Below, one piece after another: positions 44,766 through 54,721 of a stretch of 64,000 bases of DNA. Under the pieces are notes generated by a model. The model did not search any database. It was not told the DNA's origin and was given only the letters and a program-made list of their open reading frames with translations. Source of the stretch: Megaustenia siamemsis (Eukaryota > Mollusca > Gastropoda > Stylommatophora > Ariophantidae); assembly GCA_032433765.1 (NCBI GenBank), contig JAVIAB010000041.1:81270928-81334927 (forward strand), written 5' to 3'. The translations under genes were made by a program, and so were the position numbers. Each line of letters opens with the position of its first letter. Positions within the stretch are counted from its first letter, which is position 1.

Positions 44766-45085
44766 AACGGATCAGTGGTGGTTGATATCTGGTTGCTAAT
44801 CTCAAGCTTGCTCGGTTATCCAAAGAAATAAGAGTAAGAACGTAATGTTAGAGGTCTGGTGTCGTTGCAGGAGGCCCGGTTTGCGCACCCGCGCCGGTGC
44901 TCGGCGGTGCGGACGGTGCGAGGACAGTCGTGTGACGTCAGCAATAGATAAGTCAACGACGCGGTTGTTGGGCCATCCATTGACCTCAGCTTGTATCGGC
45001 GGCATCTGCCTGGTGACATGAGCACATGACATTACCAAGGTAGGTAGCTGTCATTTACACCATCTCTGGCAAGTACACGACATCT
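44766..45085. other. GC-rich unique segment, no gene seen
   Basis: The segment has a high CpG density near 44890-44935 (gcgcacccgcgccggtgctcgg). It may be upstream sequence of the RNase H element or host DNA. Minus-strand frames of 70-78 codons lack recognisable motifs. Confidence 0.4.
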
Positions 45086-45097
45086 CATTTTTCTTTC

Positions 45098-45345
45098 ATT
45101 GTTTATCTATCTATTCATCCATCCATCCATCCGTCCGTTCGTCTGTCCGTTCGTCAGTCCGTCCGTCCGTCTGTCTGTCTGTCTGTCTGTCTGCCTATCT
45201 CTCTGTCTGTTTGTCTGTCTGTGTTTGTCTGTGTCTGTCTGTTTGTCTGTTTGTCTATCTGTGTTTGTCTGTGTCTATCTGTGTCTGTCTGTCTCGTCCG
45301 TCTATCTGTTAGTCTGTCTAATTGTTTATCTGCCTTCCTATCTAA
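45098..45345. repeat. (TCTG/TCCG)n microsatellite
   Basis: catccatccatccatccgtc passes into gtctgtctgtctgtctgtct and tctgtgtctgtctg variants. Confidence 0.88.
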
Positions 45346-45474
45346 CTATCTGACCTATTCTCGGTGATGCCAGGTCGTGTCTGTCAGATATTTGCACAAA
45401 AGTTGATGTTGTAGACGTCCAATCTTGTCTAATGTCAGCTAGTGGAGCCATCCTACAAGTCAGACCAAATTTGA

Positions 45475-46110
45475 GACGTGCCACTCCTCCACTTCCCATA
45501 GACGTATTGTCCCATGTCCTCCACTTCACATAGATGTTGTTGTTCCATGTCCTCCACTTCACATAGATGTGTTATCCCATGTCCTAAACTTCACATAGAT
45601 GTGTTGTCCCATGTCCTAAACTTCACATAGATGTGTTGTCCCATGTCCTAAACTTCACATAGATGTGTTGTCCCATGTCCTCCACTTCACACAGATTTAT
45701 TGTCCCATGTCCTCAACTTCCCATAGATGTGTTGTCCCATGTCCTAAACTTCACATAGATGTGTTGTCCCATGTCATCCACTTCACACAGATTTATTGTC
45801 CCATGTCCTCTACTTCCTATAAATGTGCTGTCCCATGTCCTCCACTTCGCATAGACGTGTTGTCCCATGTCCTCCACTTCACATAGACGTGTTGTCCCAT
45901 GTCCTCCACTTCACATAGATGTGTTGTCCCATGTCCTTCACTTCACACAGATTTATTGTCCCATGTCCTCTACTTCCTATAAATGTGCTGTCCCATGTCC
46001 TCCACTTCACATAGACGTGTTGTCCCATGTCCTCCACTTCACATAGACGTGTTGTCCCATGTCCTCCACTTCACATAGACGTGTTGTCCCATGTTCTCCA
46101 CTTCACATAG
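45475..46110. repeat. 32 bp tandem repeat, about 20 copies
   Basis: The unit begins tcccatgtcctccacttcac and continues atagatgtgttg. Subtypes ccacacagatttattg and cctataaatgtgctg alternate in the middle and recur in the same order (45675-45830 and 45940-46000), again suggesting block duplication. Confidence 0.92.
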
Positions 46111-46265
46111 ACATCGCACAGGTCTGTGTTTCTCTGAACAAAACTTCTAAACCTCTTCTTTTGAAGTGAATTAGTCATGTCTAAATTTTCATCTGTAAGT
46201 AGTTGGGCCTCATTTTTTTAAAATAAAAAATTAAATTTAATAATTACATTCTCAATATCACCCCC
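46111..46265. other. Unique AT-rich spacer
   Basis: Nothing supportable was seen. Confidence 0.35.
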
Positions 46266-49200
46266 TCAAGTGGGAGCTGTCCAACATCTAAAGCTACCAT
46301 CTAATAGTTGTCTAACATCTAAAGCTACCATCTAAAAGTTGTCCAACATCTAAAGCTACCATCTAATAGTTATCTAACATCTAAAGCTACCATCTAATAG
46401 TTGTCTAACATCTAAAGCCACCATCTAATAGTTGCCTAACATCTAAAGCTACCATCTAATAGTTGACTAACATCTAAAGCTACCATCTAATAGTTGTCTA
46501 ACATCTAAAGCTACCATCTAATAGTAGTCCAACATCTAAAGCTACCATCTAATAGTTGTCCAACATCTAAAGCTACCACCTAATAGTTGCCTAACATATA
46601 AAGCCATCATCTAATAGTTGTCCAACATCTAAAGCTACCATCTAATAGTTGTCCAACATCTAAAGCTACCATCTAATAGTTGTCCAACATCTAAAGCTAC
46701 CATCTAATAGTTGCCTAACATCTAAAGCTACCATCTAATAGTTGTCCAACATCTAAAGCTACCATCTAATAGTTGTCCAACATCTAAAGCTACCATCTAA
46801 TAGTTGTCCAACATCTAAAGCTACCATCTAATAGTTGTCCAACATATAAAGCTACCATCTAATAGTTGTTCAACATCTAAAGCTACTATCTAATAGTTGT
46901 CCAACATCTAAACCCACCATCTAATAGTTGTCTAACATCGAAAGCCACCATCTTATAGTTGTCTAACATCTAAAGCTACCATCTAATAGTTGTCTAACAT
47001 CTAAAGCTACCATCTAATAGGTGTCCAACATCTAAAGCTACCATCTAATAGTTGTCCAACATCTAAAGCTACCATCTAATAGTTGTCTAACATCTAAAGC
47101 TACCATGTAATAGTTGTCTAACATCTAAAGCTACCATGTAATAGTTGTCCAACATCTAAAGCTACCATCTAATAGATGTCTAACATCTAAAGCTACCATC
47201 TAATAGTTGTCTAACATCTAAAGCTACCATCTAATAGTTGACTAACATCTAAAGCCACCATCTAATAGTTGTCCAACATCTAAAGCTACCATCTAATAGT
47301 TGTCCAACATCTAAAGCTACCATCTAATAGTTGTCCAACATCTAAAGTTACCATCTAATAGTTGTCCAACATCTAAAGCTACCATCTAATAGTTGTCCAA
47401 CATCTAAAGCTACCATCTAATAGTTGTCCAACATCTAAAGCTACCATCTAATAGTTGTCCAACATCTAAACCTACCATCTCATAGTTGTCCAACATCTAA
47501 AGCTACCATCTAATAGTTGTCCAACATCTAAAGCTACCATCTAATAGTTGTCCAACATCTAAAGCTACCATCTAATAGTTGTCCAACATCTAAAGCTACC
47601 ATCTAATAGTTGTCCAACATCTAAAGCTACCATCTAATAGTTGTCCAACATCTAAAGCTACCATCTAATAGTTGTCCAACATCTAAAGCTACCATCTAAT
47701 AGTTGTCCAACATCTAAAGCTACCATCTAATAGTTGTCCAACATCTAAAGCTACCATCTAATAGTTGTCCAACATCTAAAGCTACCATCTAATAGTTGTC
47801 CAACATCTAAAGCTACCATCTAAAAGTTGTCCAACATCTAAAGCTACCATCTAATAGTTGTCCAACATCTAAAGCTACCATCTAATAGTTGTTCAACATC
47901 TAAAGCTACCATCTAATATTTGTCCAACATCTAAAGCTACCATCTAATAGTTGTCCAACATCTAAAGCTACCATCTAATAGTTGTCCAACATCTAAAGCT
48001 ACCATCTAATAGTTGTCCAACATCTAAAGCTACCATCTAATAGTTGTCCAACATATAAAGCTACCATCTAATAGTTGTTCAACATCTAAAGCTACTATCT
48101 AATAGTTGTCCAACATCTAAACCCACCATCTAATAGTTGTCTAACATCGAAAGCCACCATCTTATAGTTGTCTAACATCTAAAGCTACCATCTAATAGTT
48201 GTCTAACATCTAAAGCTACCATCTAATAGGTGTCCAACATCTAAAGCTACCATCTAATAGTTGTCCAACATCTAAAGCTACCATCTAATAGTTGTCTAAC
48301 ATCTAAAGCTACCATGTAATAGTTGTCTAACATCTAAAGCTACCATGTAATAGTTGTCCAACATCTAAAGCTACCATCTAATAGATGTCTAACATCTAAA
48401 GCTACCATCTAATAGTTGTCTAACATCTAAAGCTACCATCTAATAGTTGACTAACATCTAAAGCCACCATCTAATAGTTGTCCAACATCTAAAGCTACCA
48501 TCTAATAGTTGTCCAACATCTAAAGCTACCATCTAATAGTTGTCCAACATCTAAAGTTACCATCTAATAGTTGTCCAACATCTAAAGCTACCATCTAATA
48601 GTTGTCCAACATCTAAAGCTACCATCTAATAGTTGTCCAACATCTAAAGCTACCATCTAATAGTTGTCCAACATCTAAACCTACCATCTCATAGTTGTCC
48701 AACATCTAAAGCTACCATCTAATAGTTGTCCAACATCTAAAGCTACCATCTAATAGTTGTCCAACATCTAAAGCTACCATCTAATAGTTGTCCAACATCT
48801 AAAGCTACCATCTAATAGTTGTCCAACATCTAAAGCTACCATCTAATAGTTGTCCAACATCTAAAGCTACCATCTAATAGTTGTCCAACATCTAAAGCTA
48901 CCATCTAATAGTTGTCCAACATCTAAAGCTACCATCTAATAGTTGTCCAACATCTAAAGCTACCATCTAATAGTTGTCCAACATCTAAAGCTACCATCTA
49001 ATAGTTGTCCAACATCTAAAGCTACCATCTAAAAGTTGTCCAACATCTAAAGCTACCATCTAATAGTTGTCCAACATCTAAAGCTACCATCTAATAGTTG
49101 TTCAACATCTAAAGCTACCATCTAATATTTGTCCAACATCTAAAGCTACCATCTAATAGTTGTCCAACATCTAAAGCTACCATCTAATAGTTGTCCAACA

Positions 49201-49285
49201 TCTAAAGCTACCATCTAATATTTGTCCAACATCTAAAACTACCATCTAATATTTGTCCAACATCTAAAGCTACCATCCTACAGTT
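46266..49285. repeat. 31 bp tandem repeat, about 97 copies, with 1209 bp higher-order duplication
   Basis: The unit begins acatctaaagctaccatcta and continues atagttgtcca. Rare variants recur exactly 1209 bp (39 units) apart: agctactatc at 46881 and 48090, and the aaaagttgtc variant at 47822 and 49031. The order of other variants between them (cccaccatctaat, catcgaaagcc, accatgtaatag, cctaccatctcat) is the same. Copies are about 46830-48038 and 48039-49247. Confidence 0.95.
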
Positions 49286-49767
49286 GTGTTTTTTAACTGA
49301 CACCAGCTCACTGTTACATGGTTTAACCAGGCATGAAGATAATCAAATGGTAACTTCTGGAGAAGACAAAAATTATATAGATAATTTAAATGAAGAACTC
49401 GTCAGTGCCGGATTGCAGAACTCGTCAGTACTGGATTGAAGAACCAGTCAGTGCCAGATTGTAGAAATTATCAGTACTGGAATGAAGAACTCGCCATAAT
49501 ACTCGCCAGTACTGGTAAGTACTGAACTGAAGAACTCGTCAGCACTGCAATGAATTACTCCTCAGTACTGGAATGAAGTACTCCTCAGTACTGGAATGAA
49601 ATATTCCTGAGTAATGGAATGAAGTACTCCTGAGTACTGGAATGAACCGTTCCTGCCGGCTCCCTGCTTGAACCAGCTGATGCCAACAAATGTGTGACGC
49701 CAAGATTTCCTGAGTTCAGAACTGATATGACACAAGTTTGCTGCATGACGTCAAACCTTTATCGAAT
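49286..49767. repeat. Unique sequence with a degenerate ACTCGTCAGTACTGGAAT repeat
   Basis: Between about 49390 and 49645, phrases such as gaagaactcgtcagtactgg and gaagtactcctcagtactgg recur at about 20-30 bp spacing. The flanks are unique, with no gene seen. Confidence 0.65.
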
Positions 49768-50275
49768 ATTTATAGTTTTATGTTTTTGTCAAATCCTTAG
49801 AGAAGATTTATAGTTTTATGTTTTTGTCAAGTCCTTAAAGAAGATTTATAGTTTTATGTTTTTGTCAAGTCCTTAAAGAAGATTTATAGTTTTATGTTTT
49901 TGTCAAGCACTTACAGAAGATTTATAGTTTTATGTTTTTGTCAATTCCTTACAGAAGATTTATAGTTTTATGTTTTTGTCAAGTCCTTAAAGAAGATTTA
50001 TAGTTTTATGTTTTGTCAAGCACTTACAGAAGATTTATAGTTTTATTTTTTTGTCAATTCCTTACATAATATTTATAGTTTTTTGTTTTTGTCAAGTCTC
50101 TACAGAATATTTATAGTTTTATGTTTTTGTTAAACTCTTACAGAAGATTTATAGTTTATGTTTTTGTTAAACTCTTACAGAATATTTATAGTTTTATGTT
50201 TTTGTTAAACTCTTACAGAATATAGTTTTATGTTTTTGTTAAACTCTTACAGAAGATTTATATTTTATGTTAACA
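49768..50275. repeat. 38 bp tandem repeat, about 13 copies
   Basis: The unit begins atttatagttttatgttttt and continues gtcaagtccttaaagaag. The period was verified at 49801 and 49839. The right half is shorter and more degenerate (gttaaactcttacagaat). It ends about 300 bp upstream of the THEG-like gene. Confidence 0.92.
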
Positions 50276-50583
50276 TTATCCAGGAACAGTGTCCATGACC
50301 TAATTGTTAGGAAGAACATCCCAAGCGGATTGAAGGTTCACTGGAGAATCCCATTTCAGGGCCCCGATCGTTGGTTATACACAGCAAGTTGACTGACTAA
50401 GCTGCTCATAATTACACGCAACGAGTGTGGTGTGTAACACACTGTGTTCTCACACCCGCTGATCGTCTAAACGACATCTGATTGGTTGTTGTGGGTGAGC
50501 GCGTGTTGCGACAACTTTTGGAGCGCGTTCCTGTGTTCTGTGTTAGCCAAAACTAACGAGGGAATCACAGGGGTACCCTAAAG
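50276..50583 (+). promoter_or_regulatory. Candidate promoter and 5' UTR of the THEG-like gene
   Basis: This is a unique, CpG-containing segment directly before the ATG. attgg at 50481-50485 is an inverted CCAAT box. gttgcgacaac near 50506-50516 is an inverted repeat whose halves resemble RFX half-sites, but its spacing is three bases short of a normal X-box. No TATA box is evident. An in-frame TAA at 50554-50556 confirms that the frame cannot extend upstream without splicing. Confidence 0.4.
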
Positions 50584-51064
50584 ATGAACTCTCTCGTGAA
50601 TACCCTCAGCTACGGTTCGTGTGGTCTTGGGGGTGGCATCGAGCCAGCCATGCACATTATCAACTCACTGGGTCTACCAAAGAAGGGTTCCTTCAGCAGC
50701 ATGGCGCCCACGACCAGCTTCTTCACGCCAACCAACCTCGCTACCACAGGCAACCCCATAGTATCAGATAGTTCGATCACAAGCCAGAGCTATCATGACT
50801 TCCTGGACTCGCTCAAATACAACACGGCCTACAGCCCCAAGACCTATCGTCCAACCAGCGCGCTCAACCTCGGCTCGTCCACTGCCAGTTCCGGGTACAA
50901 GGTCATCGAGCCCGTGGGTTGCAGCACGATGCGCAGCTACAGCCAAGTCAATCAGTCTTCAAACAGATCAGGTGGTATTGACCCAGACGAGAACAACAAT
51001 TTTCTGAAAAATAATCGCCGGAGGTTGGCACACTGCGGTGACGCCTGCACGTCCGATGGCGATC
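50584..51064 (+). CDS. First coding exon of a THEG-repeat (sperm microtubule-associated) protein
   Basis: ATG at 50584 (A at -3, in-frame stop 30 bases upstream) opens a frame of 160 codons plus one base. It ends at a strong donor, gatc|gtgagt, at 51064/51065. Codon use is clearly coding and unlike the flanking repeats. The exon encodes a Ser/Thr/Asn-rich, probably disordered N-terminus starting MNSLVNTLSYGSCGLGGG, with SQSYHDFLDSLKYNTAYSPK and NNRRRLAHCGDAC near its end. The family call rests on exon 2, which continues the frame. THEG-type proteins are testis-enriched and are now associated with the lumen of sperm axonemal microtubules (family knowledge); a sperm or ciliary role here is inference. 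Later exons must lie beyond 52063 or outside the window. Confidence 0.7.
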
Positions 51065-51389
51065 GTGAGTAGATTGTCCAGTTTGTGTGTCCTCCTTGAG
51101 TATGTTACGGTCATGTGTGTGCGTGTGTAGATAAATGCGTTTGTGATGTGTATGTGTAAATGTGTTGTGCGTCATGTGTGTGCATGTAAATGTGATGTTT
51201 GTGTGTACAAGTGATGTGTGAATGTGTGTGTGTGTACAAGTGATGTATGTGTATATAAATGTGATGTGAGTGTATGAACAAAGTAACGTTCGTTTCCATG
51301 ATGGCTGTTATATGGAAGATGGTGGCTGAGAGAGTCTAGATCACAATGCTATTTTATGTCATCTCCTATTATCCATACATCAATTACCG

Positions 51390-51767
51390 GCCCATCCATC
51401 CATCCATCCATCCATCCATCCATCCATCCATCCATCCACCCATCCATCCATCCATCCATCCATCCATCCATCCATCCATCCATCCATCCATCCATCCATC
51501 CATCCATCCACCCATCCATCCATCCTTCCATCCATCCATCCATCCATCCATCCATCCATCCATCCATCCATCCATCCATCCATCCATCCATCCATCCATC
51601 CATCCATCCACCCACCCATCCATCCATCCATCCATCCACCCACCCATCCATCCATCCACCCACCCACCCACCCACCCACCCACCCACCCATCCATCCATC
51701 CATCCACCCACCCATCCATCCATCCATCCATCCATCCATCCACCCATCCATCCATCCATCCATCCAT
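51390..51767. repeat. (CATC)n tetranucleotide array, about 94 copies
   Basis: The run of ccatccat is interrupted only by cccacc interruptions clustered at 51610-51710. All three plus frames are open (HPSIHPSI) and so are the minus frames (DGWMDGWM), because the 12 bp period has no stop. It lies within intron 1 and is not coding. Confidence 0.95.
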
Positions 51768-51824
51768 GAATGTGCGTGTTTTCTCCCTACATACATGAAT
51801 TACATCCCGCACACTTCCACCAAC

Positions 51825-51827
51825 AGC

Positions 51828-51864
<37 letters not shown>

Positions 51865-51990
51865 TCAACATTGACAACCCGCTATTTCTCTCCTTATTCA
51901 CCAACAACGTTTCTCAATCTCTCTCTCTCTCTCTCTCTCTCTCTTCCTCAACATTGACAACCCGCTATTTATCTCTCTATTCACCAACAA
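51825..51990 (+). repeat. Duplicated polypyrimidine and acceptor segment
   Basis: A segment of about 80 bp containing ctctctctctctctctcttc, then cctcaacattgacaacccgc and ttattcaccaacaac, occurs twice (about 51832-51908 and 51919-51990). The second copy leads into the real acceptor. The first copy ends in gtttctcaat and has no AG at the matching place. Confidence 0.85.
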
Positions 51991-51999
51991 CCCAACCAG

Positions 52000-52063
52000 C
52001 CACGGAGAGGATATGCCAGCTAGCTCAACCAAAACGGTTACCCTGCGAGTACCAAGAGGACAG
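52000..52063 (+). CDS. Second exon of the THEG-like gene, encodes a THEG repeat
   Basis: The exon is 64 bp, between acceptor aaccag (51998-51999) and donor gacag|gtaaat (52063/52064). Joined in phase to exon 1, it reads [20 protein letters not shown] then D and a split Arg/Ser codon. The pattern R-I-x2-L-A-x-P-K-x5-Y is what I expect of the THEG repeat, a short motif repeated in testicular haploid expressed gene proteins. Only one repeat is in this exon; such proteins usually have several, so more exons should follow. The exon was found by eye from its splice sites and phase. Confidence 0.6.
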
Positions 52064-52830
52064 GTAAATGTCTGTCTGGGGTGTGGTTAATGTATGTCCT
52101 GGGCCAGGTAAAGAACTGTCAGGGACAGGAAAATGTCTGGGTGGGGACAGGTAAATGTCTGTCTAGGGTGAGATTAATGTATGTCCTGGGCCAGGTAAAG
52201 AACTGTCCGGGACAGGAAAATGTCTGGGTGGGGACAGGTAAATGTCTCTTTGGGAACAGGTAAATGTCTGTCTGGGGACAGGTAAATGTCTGTCTAGGGT
52301 GAGGTTAATGTATGTCCTGGGCCAGGTAAAGAACTGTCCGGAACAGGAAAATGTCTGGGTGGGGACAGGTAAATGTCTCTTTTTGGGAACAGGTAAGTGT
52401 CTGTCTGGGGATAGGTAAATGTCTGTCTAGGGTGAGGTTAATGTCTGTATTGGGGCAGGTAAATGTCTTCTGGGGACAGGTAAATTTCTGGATGGGGTCA
52501 GATAAATGTCTGTCTAAGGTTAGGTTAATGTCTTTCTGGGGACAGGTAAATGTCTGTCTAGGGTGAGGTTAATGTCTGTCGTGGGGCAGGTAAATGTCTT
52601 CTGGGGACAGGTAAATTTCTGGGTGGGGACAGATAAGTGTCTGTCTAGGGTTAGGTTAATGTCTGTATTGGGACAGGTAAATGTCTGTCTGGGGACAGGT
52701 AAATGTCAGTTTGGGGACAAGTAAATGTCTGTCTAGATGAGGTTAATGTCTGTATTGGGACAGTTAAATGTGTGTCTAGGGACAGATAAATTTCTGGGTG
52801 GGGACAGGTAAATGTCCGTCTAGGGACACA
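52064..52830. repeat. About 22 bp tandem repeat built on the exon 2 splice donor
   Basis: The unit is close to ggggacaggtaaatgtctgt plus ct, with gccaggtaaagaactgtc, ggtgaggttaatgtctgt and caggtaaatttctgg variants. Roughly 19 copies hold AGGTAAAT, AGGTAAAG or AGGTAAGT. The array starts at the true donor of exon 2 (gaggacaggtaaatgtct), so the unit appears to derive from that exon-intron border. Confidence 0.88.
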
Positions 52831-52837
52831 CTTTCTT

Positions 52838-53768
52838 TAGTTGTGTGTACAAATCACGTTCACAAATCGTCGTGTTCTGTCGCCGGATTTGTTTTCACTT
52901 TACAGCGAACATATTATGAGATCAATAGTAGACAAAAAAGGAATTGAAGTCAACGGTCACAACATAAATAATTTACGATATGCGGATGACACAGTCTTAA
53001 TAGCAGAGACAGAGAGAATGAGCTACAAGAAATGATAGACATAATAGTAAAAGAAAGCAACAAGAAAGGTCTCAGTCTGAATAGTAAGAAAACAGAAGTA
53101 ATGGTTATATCGAAGAAACAATCACCACTATCATGCAGCATAAAAATAAACGAGACAAATCTGAAACAAGTGCAACGTTTCAAATACTTGGACACAATAA
53201 TAACATCATATGGGAGATGCAACACAGAAATAAAAAGCAGAATATCTCAGACCAAAAAAATAGCATTTCAGAAAATGAAAAATTTCTTATGCAACAAATC
53301 TATGTCGATAGAAGTGGAAAAGAGAGCTCATCGGTGCTATATAAAACCAATTCTGACCTATGGAAGCGAATCATGAACAGTAGACAAACTATGGAAAGGA
53401 CGAATAGAGGTCATAGAGATGGGATTTCTCAGAAGAATGTTGAAAGTTCCCTGGACAGCTAAAAAGACCAATGAGGAAGTTCTCAAAGAGGCCAACACAA
53501 AAAGGGAGCTCTTAAAAAAACATCAGAATAAACAATCCACATTTTTCGGGCACATCATGAGAAGAGGAAAGTTGGAATACTTGGTTACAATTGGCAAAAT
53601 AAAAGGAAAGAGAGATCGCGAACGACAAAGAGAGAAAATACTGGATAGCTTGGTTTCATGGCATGGAAAAGAGTCAACAACAGAACTGATACGATGCACT
53701 GTGATATAAGATTGTGCAAGGACATGATCGCCTACGCCAAGCGGTATGGCACATGATGATGATGATGA
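52838..53768 (+). mobile_element. RTE-type retrotransposon copy A3
   Basis: The readable order is VLSPDLFSLYSEHIMRSI (after motif B), HNINNLRYADDTVLIAE (motif C), GLSLNSKKTEVMVISKKQ, RFKYLDTIITSYGRC, YGSES, GFLRRMLKVPWTAKKTNEEV, QSTFFGHIMRRGKLEYLV and REKILDSLVSWHGKESTTEL. The 3' end is GGCACATGATGATGATGATG. Frameshifts lie near 53015 and a stop near 53374. acaaatcacgt (52849-52859) and acaagtcacgt (53768-53778) are a 10/11 candidate target-site duplication. If real, the body is 52860-53767. It sits in the following intron of the THEG-like gene, in the same orientation. Confidence 0.85.
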
Positions 53769-53821
53769 CAAGTCACGTGTGCTACAGTTGCTGGACAACT
53801 TCTAGGGTTTCGATCATGTCC

Positions 53822-54092
53822 TGGGCGGTTTCTGTGAAGTCTCCAAGTTTTCTGTGAAGTCTCCAAGTTTTCTGTGAAGTCTCCAAGTTTTCTGTGAAGT
53901 CTCCAAGTTTTCTGTGAAGTCTCCAAGTTTTCTGTGAAGCCTCCAAGTTTTCTGTGAAGTCTCCAAGTTTTCTGTGAAGTCTCCAAGTTTTCTGTGAAGT
54001 CTCCAAGTTTTCTGTGAAGTCTCCAAGTTTTCTGTGAAGTCTCCAAGTTTTCTGTGAAGTCTCCAAGTTTTCTGTGAAGTCTCCAAGTTTTG
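53822..54092. repeat. 20 bp tandem repeat, about 13 copies
   Basis: The unit is gtctccaagttttctgtgaa; copies are identical except one gcctcc (53939). Confidence 0.95.
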
Positions 54093-54162
54093 TGGGATCT
54101 GAGTAGATTTGTGTCACTTTTGTGTCAGGTCTTATTTATGTCATGTTTATATGACATATTTC

Positions 54163-54715
54163 TATAACACACACACATACATCACACACACTACACACAC
54201 AACACACACATACTCCACCATGCACACACCATATACATCACACACACACAGAACACACCACATACAACACACCACACACACTGACACCAACCATACACAC
54301 ATACTCCACCACACACACACCACACATTCATCACACACACGGTACACACACCAACCACACACACACATACACCACACGCACATACACCACACACATACTA
54401 CACCACACATACTACACCACACATACATCACACACATATACCACACCATACATACATCACAAACACACCACACCACACTCACACCAACCACACACACATA
54501 CATCACACATACACCACACATACATCACACACACACTACACATACACACCACACTCACACCATCACACACACATACATCACACACGGCACACACACAAAC
54601 CACACACACATACTCCACCACACATACGGCATACACACACCACACACCGCCGTATACAGACATCACACGCACACACACACACACACCACACCAACAACAC
54701 ACACACACCACATAT
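54163..54715. repeat. (CA)n-rich irregular array
   Basis: acacacacatacatcacaca and related phrases occur with irregular spacing. Long plus-strand His/Thr frames are artefacts. Confidence 0.9.
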
Positions 54716-54721
54716 CGATGT

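Larger units (their letters stand above)
51065..51999 (+). other. Intron 1 of the THEG-like gene (935 bp)
   Basis: It runs from donor gtgagt (51065) to acceptor aaccag (ending 51999). The intron is phase 1. It is filled by TG-rich sequence (51105-51275), a (CATC)n array and duplicated polypyrimidine segments. Confidence 0.6.

Noticed and set aside
44802..45038. Minus-strand frame of 78 codons upstream of the RNase H remnant
   Set aside because: Composition reflects local GC richness; no RT or other element motif is visible.
46266..49285. CRISPR-like regular array
   Set aside because: The whole unit repeats with no unique spacers, and the genome is eukaryotic; this is a minisatellite.
50500..50520. 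RFX X-box upstream of the THEG-like gene
   Set aside because: gttgcgacaac has the right half-sites, but the spacing is three bases too short for a standard X-box; mentioned only as a weak candidate.
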